Source of the DNA: Bin5 sp965220715
Lineage (GTDB): Bacteria; Chloroflexota; Anaerolineae; Caldilineales; Caldilineaceae
DNA: 64,000 nt
Direction of reading: 5' to 3'
NCBI GenBank assembly: GCA_965220715.1
Contig: OZ244843.1
Location: 4,898,001 to 4,962,000 of the forward strand
A program made the translations under genes and the position numbers. Of the stretch, positions 29,891-38,959 are shown piece after piece. The notes below the pieces were generated by a model. That model saw nothing but the letters and a program-made list of their open reading frames with translations, made no database searches and was not told where the DNA came from. The number at the start of each line of letters is the position of its first letter. The first letter of the stretch is position 1.

Positions 29891-30160
29891 GAATGTTAGG
29901 GTAACAGAATGGGATGGCCCGATCAAGCCGCGCCCATTTTGTGGTTGCGTTCCCAAAAGGGCGTGGAAAAAGGACCTGCCAGTGGTGTGCTAAACAGGCA
30001 GTGGGCGAGACGTCCTCGATCAAAGTGGGATGTCCAGAAACTTGCATACACCCCTACTCAATCTGACAGCCCCGCGGGAAAGCGCCACCTGGTAGTAGAG
30101 GCGCATCTCACCGACCCCATTTTCAATTAAAACAGGACGCGAGACCATCTCGGATTCCCC

Positions 30161-32083
30161 ATGGAAACAAACGCAGGATCATTTACCCCTCTACTAATCG
30201 TCATCTCGCTGGCGTTTATCGTGCCACTGTTGCTCACACGTTTTGAGCGGCTAAGGCTGCCAATCGTCGTCGGTGAAATCCTGGCGGGAATCGTCGTGGG
30301 CCGCAGCGGTTTCGGTTGGGTGAGCCACGAAGATCAGCTGCTTACTCTTCTGGCGGAATTTGGCTTCGTTTTCCTCATGTTCCTGGCAGGTATGGAGATC
30401 GACTTTACCAATCTGAACGTGGAGCTGCCTGGAGCCGCTCGTGCCGGAGGCACGCAGACCGGCGCTTCTGCAACTGGAGGCCGCGGTCGACGCAGCTTCG
30501 GACCGCTCTCCCTCAGCCTGGTGAGCTTTTTGCTGACCCTGGCGCTCTCCACCATAGTCGGCTTTGTACTCCTGCGTATGGGCCTGGTCAGCAGTCCGTG
30601 GGTGATGGCGCTGATCATGTCGACAACGTCGCTGGGTGTCGTCATGCCCGTCCTCAAGGAACAGGGGCTGATTCGAGGTCGCTTCGGCCAGACTATATTG
30701 ATCGCGGCACTGATCGCGGACTTCGCTACCATGCTCCTGATTACCGTGGTCGTAGCGTTGATTTCACACGGCCTAACGCTCGACATTCTGCTGATAAGCG
30801 TGTTGTTCGTGGTCTTCTTCCTGCTCTACCGCTTGGGCATAGTTTCTCTGAACCGGGTGCCCGCGGTGCGACACACGTTGGAAGAGCTGAGCCACACCAC
30901 GGCACGCATCAAGATCCGAGGCGCGTTCACAGTAATGTTGCTCTTTGTGGTGCTGGCCGAAGTACTGGGCGCGGAGATTATTCTCGGCGCCTTCATCGCC
31001 GGCGCGATGCTTTCTCTGTTATCCACACGCGAAGACATGGAGGCCACGCACCAGTTGGAGGCGGTCGGATTCGGTTTCTTCATTCCCATCTTTTTCATTA
31101 TGGTGGGGGTAGAATTTAATCTGGGCGTGCTGATCGGATCAACCGATGCGTTGTTGCTGCTGCCCTTCCTGGTGTTGGCCGCATTCCTGGTCAAAATTGG
31201 GCCGGCGCTCTTGTTCCGTCTGCAGTTCAGTTGGCGGGAGACGCTATCGGCCGGCATCCTGCTCTCCTCCCGCCTCTCTCTCATCATTGCCGCCTCGGCA
31301 ATCGGCCTCACGTTGGGGATCATCAGCGAGTCGGTCAACACAATGATCATTCTGGTCGCCATTGTCACCGTCACCGTCGCGCCCTTGATCTTCAATCGCA
31401 TTGCCCCGCGCGCTGCGGCGGCCACCCTCCATCCTATCGTGGTCTTCGGCGCCGAAAGGCTGGGAATCCAGGTGGCTGAACAGTTGCTGGGCCACCACGA
31501 ACATGTCATTATCGTCGACGCAGACGCCAATCTTGTGGCGAGGGCACGGCAACGCGCGGCCGAAGGTATCGTCGTTATGCATGCCAGTATCGATGATGAT
31601 GGAGAGTTACTTGCCGGGCACCTCGATCTGGCCGACACCGTGGTCGTCACGCTCAGCGACACAGACCGCAACCGGCACATCTGCCACGTGGCCCGCACAC
31701 GGTACGGCATCGGCCACATTGTGACCCTTGTAAGGGAAACCAATCGTCTGGTGGAATTTGAAACGCTGAATGTGACAGTCTTCAACCCTTCATTGGACCA
31801 GGCCGCGCTTCTTAGCCTGTTGGCCCGAAATCCGGACATTTACGAATTGCTGACTCGCACTGACGACAACAAGGAGGTCTCTGAAGTATGGGTACACAAT
31901 CCCAGTTACGACGACATGGCACTGAGGGAAATCGTTTTGCCGGGTGACGTACTGATTCTGTCGATCCGCCGCGCCGGCGAGTTCATCGTGCCGCGGGGAA
32001 ATACGCAACTGGAATACGGGGATCATCTGACGCTGGTCGGCACGTTCGACCATCTGCACGAGGCGCGGGCGCTATTCGTCTGA
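30161..32083 (+). CDS. Cation/proton antiporter (CPA2/Kef type) with RCK domain
   Basis: The 640-aa product has about 12 membrane segments in residues 8-415, starting PLLIVISLAFIVPLLLTRF. It carries RLPIVVGEILAGIVVGRSG and FLMFLAGMEIDF, hallmarks of the CPA2 exchange domain. A TrkA-N/RCK domain begins near 425 (HPIVVFGAERLGIQVAEQLL, then HVIIVDADANLV), followed by a TrkA-C domain (WVHNPSYDDMALREIVLPGD to the end). It likely exchanges K+ or Na+ for H+ under nucleotide control. It is divergent from recD2, with 270 bp between them and no clear promoter. Confidence 0.9.
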   Translation: METNAGSFTPLLIVISLAFIVPLLLTRFERLRLPIVVGEILAGIVVGRSGFGWVSHEDQLLTLLAEFGFVFLMFLAGMEIDFTNLNVELPGAARAGGTQTGASATGGRGRRSFGPLSLSLVSFLLTLALSTIVGFVLLRMGLVSSPWVMALIMSTTSLGVVMPVLKEQGLIRGRFGQTILIAALIADFATMLLITVVVALISHGLTLDILLISVLFVVFFLLYRLGIVSLNRVPAVRHTLEELSHTTARIKIRGAFTVMLLFVVLAEVLGAEIILGAFIAGAMLSLLSTREDMEATHQLEAVGFGFFIPIFFIMVGVEFNLGVLIGSTDALLLLPFLVLAAFLVKIGPALLFRLQFSWRETLSAGILLSSRLSLIIAASAIGLTLGIISESVNTMIILVAIVTVTVAPLIFNRIAPRAAAATLHPIVVFGAERLGIQVAEQLLGHHEHVIIVDADANLVARARQRAAEGIVVMHASIDDDGELLAGHLDLADTVVVTLSDTDRNRHICHVARTRYGIGHIVTLVRETNRLVEFETLNVTVFNPSLDQAALLSLLARNPDIYELLTRTDDNKEVSEVWVHNPSYDDMALREIVLPGDVLILSIRRAGEFIVPRGNTQLEYGDHLTLVGTFDHLHEARALFV

Positions 32084-32207
32084 ATCCAAACCACGGGCGC
32101 GGGCAAACGACTGCTCTATTTGGATAGCATGACGCGTAGCGCCTTGCATCTATTGCGATGCGAGGCGAACAACTATGGGTTGCTCGTAAGAGAGGACAGT
32201 CGGAAGG

Positions 32208-32729
32208 CTACGAGGGAGCGGCGCCAAGCCCGCCATTGGTCTGTTGCCAGCGAGCGTGCGCTTTGAGAACGACCTGACGGGTGGCCTCTTCCATCGGCAG
32301 GTCCCCCAATCTTGCCACCGACAACCAGAGTACATCGTCGACGTCGTCGGCCGGCGCAACATTGCCCCCGCGGAAGTGCGCCCAGAAATCGATCACAACG
32401 AAATGATAGCGAATGCGCCCGGCGGCGTCACGGTGAATCGGCTCGAAGAGGTCCACCAGTTCAACGATCTCTATCTCTGCGCCGGTCTCCTCCCGCACTT
32501 CACGGGCAACCCCCGCGCGCACAGGCTCGCCCAGATCCAAGAGACCGCCTGGCAACGCCCACATCCCTTGGGAAGGAGGCCGCCCACGTTCGACCATCAG
32601 GATACGGCCGGCATCGTCGATCACGACCGCAGCCACCGCCACTAGAGGCGCGGGCGGATACTCGCGGCTGATCGTCACCGGGAAGGTTGCGTTTGCTTGT
32701 CCTTCTTCGCTGCTCGCGTTCAAGACCAA
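32208..32729 (-). CDS. Nudix hydrolase
   Basis: The 173-aa product from a TTG start carries a Nudix box: GGLLDLGEPVRAGVAREVRE followed by ETGAE, with the REVREE metal ligands. VVIDDAGRILMVERGRPPSQGMWALPGG precedes it. The C-terminal half (IRYHFVVIDFWAHFRGG, PADDVDDVLWLSVARL) resembles ADP-ribose pyrophosphatase-like members. The start overlaps the HAD gene's 3' end by 10 nt, suggesting co-translation. The substrate is uncertain. Confidence 0.88.
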   Translation of the reverse strand: MVLNASSEEGQANATFPVTISREYPPAPLVAVAAVVIDDAGRILMVERGRPPSQGMWALPGGLLDLGEPVRAGVAREVREETGAEIEIVELVDLFEPIHRDAAGRIRYHFVVIDFWAHFRGGNVAPADDVDDVLWLSVARLGDLPMEEATRQVVLKAHARWQQTNGGLGAAPS

Positions 32730-33526
32730 GTCTCGATAAGTTCCGGCAGTTCCGACAGCTTCTCGATCACTGCATCGGGCTCAATTTCGTCCACAAGGCG
32801 TTGATCCTCCGCCAGTGGGATCATGCGGCAGTGGACGGTAAGCGCGCCGATCTCCTGCCCGCCGGCGACATCATGCTTGAGGCTGTCGCCGACGCAGACA
32901 ATCTCATACGGCTCCGCGTCCCAACGCTTCAGGACGGCGTCATAGATCTCTTTCTCAGGTTTGCGCCACTCCACCGCCGCGCTGCTCAGACAGACATCCA
33001 GGTAAGCGCGCAGGCCGGTATAGTCTATGATGCGCTGAAAAATGCGGTCGCTTGAGTAGTTGGCGATAACCGCCAGCGGATAGCCTTCGGCGCGCAGCCG
33101 CTGTAGCAGGTCGGTTGCTCCGGGCAGCGGCTCCCACGCGGTCATCTCCGGCGCGTAGAAGAGATCGACGGCTCGGCCCAGAACCTCCTCATTCATACGC
33201 GAGGCCGGATAATCGAAAAACTGCAGCAGGAAACTGAGCGTGTCGTCGGCGGTGTGCTCCTCCTGCTCGTCATCCGATTTTGTTTCGGCGAAGCGGCGGG
33301 CTTCGACAAGATGCTCCGAGAATTCGTCGGGCAGGTCGGTCATTCCTGTGGAACGCATATAAGAGACGGCTGTCTGCGCGCCTGTGTTCATCAACTCATC
33401 GAGAGGTCTGTTTAGCTGTGCAAGGGTGTTGTCGAAGTCGAAGATCAGACCTTGCACCAACTTGCGCGGTTGAATTTGCGCGAGTTCGCCACTGAAGAAC
33501 TGTTTGTTGTGTATTTCGTCTTGCAT
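32720..33526 (-). CDS. HAD-superfamily hydrolase
   Basis: HAD motif I is LIFDFDNTLAQLN (nucleophile Asp), motif II AVIANYSSD, motif III the Lys in EWRKPEKEIYDAVL, and motif IV CVGDSLKHDVAGGQEIGA. A helical cap lies between motifs I and II. The chosen ATG at 33526 (MQDEIHNKQFF) gives 268 aa. An in-frame ATG at 33607 would add 27 residues that look non-conserved. The family dephosphorylates small phosphate esters. It is paired with the Nudix gene, with a 10-nt overlap. Confidence 0.85.
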   Translation of the reverse strand: MQDEIHNKQFFSGELAQIQPRKLVQGLIFDFDNTLAQLNRPLDELMNTGAQTAVSYMRSTGMTDLPDEFSEHLVEARRFAETKSDDEQEEHTADDTLSFLLQFFDYPASRMNEEVLGRAVDLFYAPEMTAWEPLPGATDLLQRLRAEGYPLAVIANYSSDRIFQRIIDYTGLRAYLDVCLSSAAVEWRKPEKEIYDAVLKRWDAEPYEIVCVGDSLKHDVAGGQEIGALTVHCRMIPLAEDQRLVDEIEPDAVIEKLSELPELIETWS

Positions 33527-33828
33527 ATTAACTGTTGCGCAGCCTGGATGACGTTTCGTTGACGGTGCGGAATGTCGTGGATATGTAGATGCTTCACTGT
33601 CATGCACGCGCCTAAGTATGCGGAGGGGCGCCCCTGCCTGTCAAGTCAGGACAATCTTCTATTTGAGCGCGGGCACAGAACCAGAGAAGATGGCACTCAT
33701 TTGGTTTCGCATTCCACGCGGAGATAGCTGACTGTGCTGGGCCGTGCTATACTCCGCACTGGCTCTGTATTGACAGAGTTTCATAAGAATCACGAAAATT
33801 CCGCCATTCACTTTCTTACAACACAGCC

Positions 33829-34722
33829 ATGGCTTATTCATTCAAAATCGGTTCCATTCCCTGTCACATTGTCAGTGACGGCCGCCAGCTTGTCGACGGC
33901 GGCGGCTTCTTCGGTCTCGTGCCGCGGGTCCTGTGGGAGCGGGTGATCCGCCCCGACGACAAGAACCGCATCCCGGTGCAGATGCGCTCCCTGCTAATCC
34001 AGTCATCCGCCGGGTTGATCCTGGTGGACACCGGCCAGGGGGACAAGCTCACCGCCAAGGAGCGGCGCATCTTTGGCATGGAGGACAGCAACCAGCGTTT
34101 GGCGGCCGACCTGCGGCGTGTGGGTTGCCGCCCTGAAGATGTCGATATCGTGCTGATGACGCACCTGCACGGCGACCACGCCGGCGGGTGTACGCACTGG
34201 AGCGATCCCGGCGACTCGGAGAGCGAGGCCGTCCCCTCCTTCCCCAACGCCCGCTATCTCATCCAACGTCTTGAGATGGCCGAAGCCGCCTTCCCCAATG
34301 AACGCACGCGCGGCACCTACTTCGCCAACAACTGGGAGCCGCTGCGCCGCTCGGGCCAACTGGAGTTAGTGGACGGCGATCAGAGCCTGGCGATCGGTGT
34401 GCGTTCGGTGACGGTACCGGGCCATACCGGGAGCATTCAGGCGGTGTGGGTCGAGGACGCGGGCGAAACGCTGCTTTTCCTGGGCGACGCGTGCAGCTGG
34501 GCGGCGCATCTGGACCGGCTGGCGTGGGTGCCGTCCTTCGATCTCGAGCCGATGCGCAGCATCGAGGGCAAACGCAGCCTGCGGCGGGAGGCGGAGGAAA
34601 AGAATGCGCTGCTCGTCTTCCAGCATGACGGCCAGGTCGTGACTGGACGGTTGCGCCAAGGCGCGCGGGGCGCGGTGGTGGAGCCGGAGATTACGGAGGA
34701 GGCTTGGCCGGGGGATGGGTAG
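33829..34722 (+). CDS. MBL-fold metallo-hydrolase
   Basis: The 297-aa product carries the metallo-beta-lactamase zinc motif THLHGDHAGG near residue 110, LILVDTGQGDKL before it, and later VTVPGHTGSIQ and LLFLGDACSWAA, the distal His and Asp ligands. This set-up is shared by quorum-quenching lactonase-like and other hydrolases; the substrate is not known. Upstream, TTGACA at 33770 with GAAAAT 18 bp on, and an extended -10 TGCTATACT at 33745-33753, are candidate promoters. Confidence 0.85.
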   Translation: MAYSFKIGSIPCHIVSDGRQLVDGGGFFGLVPRVLWERVIRPDDKNRIPVQMRSLLIQSSAGLILVDTGQGDKLTAKERRIFGMEDSNQRLAADLRRVGCRPEDVDIVLMTHLHGDHAGGCTHWSDPGDSESEAVPSFPNARYLIQRLEMAEAAFPNERTRGTYFANNWEPLRRSGQLELVDGDQSLAIGVRSVTVPGHTGSIQAVWVEDAGETLLFLGDACSWAAHLDRLAWVPSFDLEPMRSIEGKRSLRREAEEKNALLVFQHDGQVVTGRLRQGARGAVVEPEITEEAWPGDG

Positions 34723-34754
34723 GGTGTAGGGCGTAATGCTTAGAGGCAGTCAAG

Positions 34755-34817
34755 CCAACCACGTTTTTGATTCGTGACCAGACCGAAAAGTCTTGGTGTC
34801 AAATGGGAGTCACATTA
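34755..34817 (+). repeat. Direct repeat copy flanking the DUF433/DUF5615 pair (right-hand partner at 35689)
   Basis: The segment CCAACCACG ... CGAAAAGTC ... TGTCAAATGGGAG ... CACATTA aligns with 35689-35753 at roughly 70-75% by eye. The two copies bracket the pair. Confidence 0.6.
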
Positions 34818-35132
34818 GATGGGAAGTTCCCTAAAGTCCCCGGGTTGCATCCCATCGACAATATCCTGGACATCTCTAATTCGCGGCTGGATACGCGGCC
34901 AGGAAGTTGAAAGAAGAACGAGAATTCCCAAGCGTTTTCCGGGAAGATTCTGCTGGTAGCGCATGCTTTAGTCTGTTGTAATCAGTAGTTCGTAGCCATT
35001 AATCTCCGCTTCTTTGAGCAGTTCGCCGTTGCGCAAGTCAGACCATCCTCGTTCATAGGCGGTATCGACAGAATGCCCGGCAAGATACCGGCGCAGGGGC
35101 GCCGGCGTACCCTGATCAAACAGGATTTTCAT
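34815..35132 (-). pseudogene. DUF5615 PIN-like toxin-type protein, nonsense mutation
   Basis: The frame reads MKILFDQGTPAPLRRYLAGH, VDTAYERGW, LRNGELLKEAE and YELLITTD, then TAA at 34970-34968, then SMRYQQNLPGKRLGILVLLSTSW and continues to a second stop at 34817-34815. Family members usually have Gln after the Asp (TTDQ..RYQQNL), so one CAA to TAA change explains the stop. The full length would be 105 aa. The start overlaps the DUF433 gene stop by 4 nt. The cut removes the second acidic half of the PIN-like fold, so the product is probably inactive. Confidence 0.82.
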
Positions 35133-35371
35133 GGATGGACAGACTCTGTCAGGGCTTTCACTTCGTGATCCAAGGCGGCTTCGACCTTCCATCTTTCTAC
35201 GCCGGGGAACCACTCCAGAAACTGCTCTACGGTTGCTCCATCGCGGAGATTCTCAAATAGGGCGGAGACGGGCACGCGTGTGCCGAGAAACACCCAGGCC
35301 CCGCCAAGTTTTTCGGGGAGTCGTTCGACGGCCTTACACGATTCCCAGTATTTCATGTTGTCATCTCTCAT
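35129..35371 (-). CDS. DUF433 antitoxin-type protein
   Basis: The 80-aa protein (or 75 aa from the ATG at 35356) reads ERLPEKLGGAWVFLGTRVPV, SALFENLRDGATVEQFLEWF and PGVERWKVEAALDHEV, the DUF433 winged-helix pattern. Such proteins pair with DUF5615 PIN-like proteins in putative type II toxin-antitoxin modules, as here. The partner carries a nonsense mutation, so this gene may be an orphan antitoxin. Confidence 0.85.
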   Translation of the reverse strand: MRDDNMKYWESCKAVERLPEKLGGAWVFLGTRVPVSALFENLRDGATVEQFLEWFPGVERWKVEAALDHEVKALTESVHP

Positions 35372-35787
35372 TCGCAGCGTTTGACATGCCAGGGCAGGGT
35401 GAAGAACTGATGTTTGACGGGGCGGCGGAAGTGGCCGCGACGAGGACCTGACCGGTCGAGGCGATCGAGCATGCCTGACGTGTCGGTGCGGTCGTCGAGC
35501 AACTCCTCCAGAGCCTTGACAGCGGCTGTTTTTCGAGCGCTTGGATACATTTTCTAATTGCAGTATACCCTATGGCCACAAAGTTTCCACGTCGATCCGC
35601 CCGGCAGCGGTGCCTACGTCGAGACTGCTGGTGGCGATGTGGGCGAGGGGCTTGTTTTCCCCATTTCATGGTCTAGTCATTTGGGCCAACCATACGTTTC
35701 TATTTCGTAACCCGCACGAAAAGTCATTGTATCAAATGGGATTTACATTGCTCTAGACCATTAAACTTCTTTGGCGGTTCAGCAATC
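35372..35787. other. Intergenic region with IS-end relic
   Basis: No supported gene was found. Short minus-strand frames (35361-35669) lack ribosome sites and family features. The right half holds the IS-end and direct-repeat relics listed separately. Confidence 0.5.
35650..35753. repeat. Solo IS3-type end plus direct repeat copy
   Basis: 35650-35692 (TTTTCCCCATTTCATGGTCT, AGTCATTTGGGCC) resembles the IS end at 40206-40240 in reverse complement. 35689-35753 is the second copy of the repeat at 34755-34817. TGGTCTAG at 35669 and CTAGACCA at 35753 form an outer inverted pair. Confidence 0.5.
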
Positions 35788-37029
35788 TCAGTCTGCTGAA
35801 CCGGCTGCGGGGGCCATAGGGAACGCAGCAGTTATGCGGGTGCGCAGGAAGACGGCGCACAGCGCGGCGATCAGTGGCATAATCGCGACAACGTGCATAA
35901 CACCTGAGAGTGTGTAGATGTCGGCGATCGGACCGGCCAAACCCATGCCCAACGCGCCCGAAGCGAAGGTAAATCCGAGGATTGCGCCGCTGGCCAACCC
36001 CTGTCTGCTCGGAATGAACCTCTGGGCCATGACCACCAGAATGCTATGGGGAATCCCGACCAGGAAGCCGGCGGCGAAGGCCAGCGGGAAAAACGCCCAT
36101 CCATCGACGATGTCCAGCATCAGCCAGGAGAAGGGCGTCGCCGCCAGGAGCGACCAGAGAAGGATTTTGGGCTGTTCATACCGATCACCGAGAATGCCGC
36201 CCGTCAACGAGCCGAGCGCGATGGCCACGCTGGGGACGCCGACCATGAAGCCGAACTGTGTCGGCGAGAACCCCAGGTCCGCGAAGTATTTGGGCAGCAT
36301 CCCGTAGAAAATCTGGTGAACTGAGGCTCGCAACGCCACCAACACAGCGAAGGCTACCAATGCCACCCAACGCCTGTTCGGCTGCGGCACACGTTTTGGC
36401 GCATTAGACGCGTGCTGAATTCGCCGCTGCAGGCGCGCTCGCTCCTCCGCGCTGAGGGGCCGCGGCGGCTCGTCCTCGACTCGCACCAGCGGCTTGCGCA
36501 GGCCAAAGGCCATCCACACAACGAACGGGAGCGTCGCGATTGCCATATAGCGCGGGCCGTCCATCCAGATCTCTTCCAGCAGCACGCCGGCCAACATCGG
36601 CCCCATGGCCAACCCCATCTGCCCCAACAGGAAGAAGACAGAGGTCCCGGTCGTAGCCTTGTGACCGCCGGCCGCGCCGGCATTCATCGCGCCTTGGGGA
36701 TGGAAGGCGCCGCTGCCGAGTGAGGCGATCGTCATCAGCGCGATCAGCGTGAAGTAGTTCTGCGAGAAGGTCGCGGCGTAATAGAAGACGGCTGTCCACA
36801 GCAGGCCGATCGCGCCGAGCCAGCGCCCGCCGAAGCGGTCGGCCAACACACCGAAAAAAGGTTGGGAGAGCGAGCCCATCAGCGCATAGGCCATGCTGCC
36901 CAGCCCGATCTGGGCGTTGGAAATGCTGAAAGGCACTGCGAGAACGGCAAGAATCATGGCAATCGATGCATTCAGAATGTCGATTGCCATGTGGCCGAAC
37001 GAGACTGCGCTGAGCCGTCTGAGATTCAT
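35788..37029 (-). CDS. MFS transporter (Fsr/fosmidomycin-resistance-like)
   Basis: The 413-aa product starts at an ATG with AGGGAAGAG upstream. About 12 membrane segments are visible, in two bundles joined by a charged loop (EDEPPRPLSAEERARLQRRIQ). Motifs include FGVLADRFGGRWLGAIGL after segment 2, GSGAFHPQGAMNAG and GSLTGGILGDRYEQPKILLW. The FHP..A motif and layout are like Fsr-type exporters. The substrate is unknown. A perfect LacI-type operator lies 21 bp before the start codon, suggesting sugar-responsive control. Confidence 0.85.
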   Translation of the reverse strand: MNLRRLSAVSFGHMAIDILNASIAMILAVLAVPFSISNAQIGLGSMAYALMGSLSQPFFGVLADRFGGRWLGAIGLLWTAVFYYAATFSQNYFTLIALMTIASLGSGAFHPQGAMNAGAAGGHKATTGTSVFFLLGQMGLAMGPMLAGVLLEEIWMDGPRYMAIATLPFVVWMAFGLRKPLVRVEDEPPRPLSAEERARLQRRIQHASNAPKRVPQPNRRWVALVAFAVLVALRASVHQIFYGMLPKYFADLGFSPTQFGFMVGVPSVAIALGSLTGGILGDRYEQPKILLWSLLAATPFSWLMLDIVDGWAFFPLAFAAGFLVGIPHSILVVMAQRFIPSRQGLASGAILGFTFASGALGMGLAGPIADIYTLSGVMHVVAIMPLIAALCAVFLRTRITAAFPMAPAAGSAD

Positions 37030-37050
37030 CCGCTCTTCCCTGGCAGGGGA

Positions 37051-37066
37051 TGTAAACCGGTTTACA
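37051..37066. promoter_or_regulatory. LacI/GalR-type operator
   Basis: TGTAAACCGGTTTACA is a perfect 16-bp palindrome of the LacI-family kind with a central CG. It lies between the divergent MFS gene and the sugar ABC remnant. No LacI regulator gene is in the window. Confidence 0.75.
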
Positions 37067-37170
37067 CTACCGTGGGCTTTCCCGGCGCCTCGCTCCCATT
37101 TTATCAGCTTCTGCGCCCGTCATCAAAGTGTAGCCGGACAGGAAGCTGACGCAAGAAATTTGACAGAGCC

Positions 37171-37929
37171 ATGACCGAGACCAACGACGATGGCAAGGTC
37201 ACACGCTCAGGATACTCGATTTTCAGCTCCCAATATCAACTGTTGTGGTCTCTGATCTGGCAGATGGGCGGAGATTTCTTCGACAAGGAGAGCGGAATCT
37301 GGTCTCACGACAGCGAAGTGGGAGCAGCGGCGGCGCAGATCCTGCATGACATCTACTGGGTACACAATACGGTTGACTTCGAACTGTTTACGAACGAATT
37401 CGAGGCGGTAAGCCAGCAGCTGGTTTCGATCTGGGGTGACGGCGCGTGGACGATGAGCGTACAGACCGACGTGGCCGAAGTGCCAGCGGACAACATTGTA
37501 AAGCCGCCCTTGGCAAACGCTGTCGAGTATGCGCTCTACCCGCAGCATGTGGCCGGTTGGGGGCTTTCCCAACGGCTGGCGGAAGACTCTGCCAAGCTGG
37601 ACGCCGCCGTCGATTTTGCGCTGCTGATCGTAAGCAACGGCGCGCTGCTGCAAGCGTTGGACTTCTACTCGGGCGTCGTGCCCTCGAAGGGCGTCTACAA
37701 CGATCCCGGTATTGCCGATGTCAAGTACGGCCTGGTATCGAAGCGTGTCGCCGAGGGCATGTGGCCGTACGCCCGCTATCCCCAGGACCATGTGGCCCAG
37801 CAAGGCCCGGCCCGCGCCGAGTTTGACAACGCGATGCGGCAGGAGATCAGCATCCAGGAAGCGTTGTCCAACATGGACGCCTACCTGCAGGAACAGGAAG
37901 ATCAGGCCAGAGAACGATTGGCAGCCTGA
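37171..37929 (+). pseudogene. N-terminally truncated sugar ABC solute-binding protein
   Basis: The 252-aa frame begins in the middle of a family 1 solute-binding protein: MTETNDDGKVTRSGYSIFSS aligns by pattern with TKRDDDGEITRWGG of the intact binding protein at 56026. Signal peptide, lipobox and the first lobe (about 200 residues) are missing. The rest (QMGGDFFD, FEAVSQQLVSIWGDGAW, VYNDPGIADVKYGL) looks normal. Without export it cannot serve transport. Two permease genes follow. Confidence 0.8.
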
Positions 37930-38004
37930 CCTCTCAGTTTTCGGTCTGAGCGAGCGCCGTGTACCTAGGTATGCGGCGCTCGCAAGCCAGCGGAAGCCAG
38001 AAAA

Positions 38005-38953
38005 ATGACTACGTTGCAAGACCGCCCCACTTTCGGTGGTCAAGCGTTGCCGCACCTACCCGCCAACCGCCCAGCCGGGGTGTGGCGGCGACTCCGGCGC
38101 GCCAGTCCCTTCGCCCTAATCTATTCCGCCGCTATCCTGATTTTCTATACGATTATCTTCATCATCCCCTTTGGCACCGGCATCTGACTGGCTTTCCAGA
38201 ACTGGGATTTCATCACCACACCCAAGTTCGTGGGCCTGCGCAACTTCTCCAAGGCGTTTACAGACCCGTATTTCTGGCAAGCTTTGGAGAAAACGGTTCT
38301 GTTCTCGGTCGTAGAGATTTCCATTGGCCTGACCCTTGCCATGCTGTTCGCGTTGGCCCTGAGCCAGATCCTGGGCAAATGGCAGAACTTTTATCTTTCG
38401 CTCTACTATCTGCCCGTGATTACTCCACTGGTGGTCTCGATCTACCTGTGGCGCTGGCTGTACCGGCCCACCGGCGGCGCCATCAACACGATGCTCGACA
38501 GCGTGGGCCTGCCCCGCGCAACCTTTCCTGGCCAGCCCGCAGCAGGCGCTGTGGGCCATCACCGTCGTGATCATCTGGGCGCATCTGGGCACCGGCATCG
38601 TCCTCTTTCTGGCCGGCATAAACGACGTGCCCGAAAGCCTGTTCGAGGCCGCCCGTCTTGACGGCGCCGGTTTCTGGCAGTCCTTCTTCAAAATAACCAT
38701 GCCTCTGATTCGCCCCGTGCTCGTCTATCAGATGGTGGTCAGCGTGATCGGGACCGTGCAGATGTTCGAGGCTTTCTTCCTCATACCGGGGCCCGGCTTC
38801 AGCACCCGCACCCTCGCGCTCTACACCTACGAATTGGGCTTCCGCGCCCTCAATCTGGGCTACGGCGCCGCCGTCTCACTGATTATATTCGTAATGCTAT
38901 TGGGCGCGACCGTCTTCCAACTCCGCCGCTGGCAAATCCAATGGGAACATTGA
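38005..38953 (+). pseudogene. Sugar ABC permease (MalF type), nonsense plus frameshift
   Basis: The frame opens MTTLQDRPTF and reads SPFALIYSAAILIFYTIIFI, IPFGTGI, then TGA at 38185-38187 where the family has Trp (GIWLAFQNW). The same frame continues to about 38527. There one extra C (CCTTTCCTGG) shifts it, after which LASPQQALWAITVVIIWAHL, EAARLDGAGFWQSFFKITMP (the EAA loop that docks on the ATPase) and the C-terminus follow in the new frame. Two independent lesions make a functional product unlikely. Sequencing error could explain one of them. Confidence 0.85.
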
Positions 38954-38959
38954 TAACCG

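Noticed and set aside
35361..35669. A minus-strand 102-aa or 60-aa protein upstream of DUF433
   Set aside because: Arg/Ser-rich low-complexity composition, no ribosome site and overlap with an IS-end relic.
38185..38187. TGA read as tryptophan (recoding) in the MalF-type gene
   Set aside because: TGA is an ordinary stop elsewhere in the window, for example at the ends of cas8e and cas5e, and the same gene also has a frameshift, so decay is simpler.
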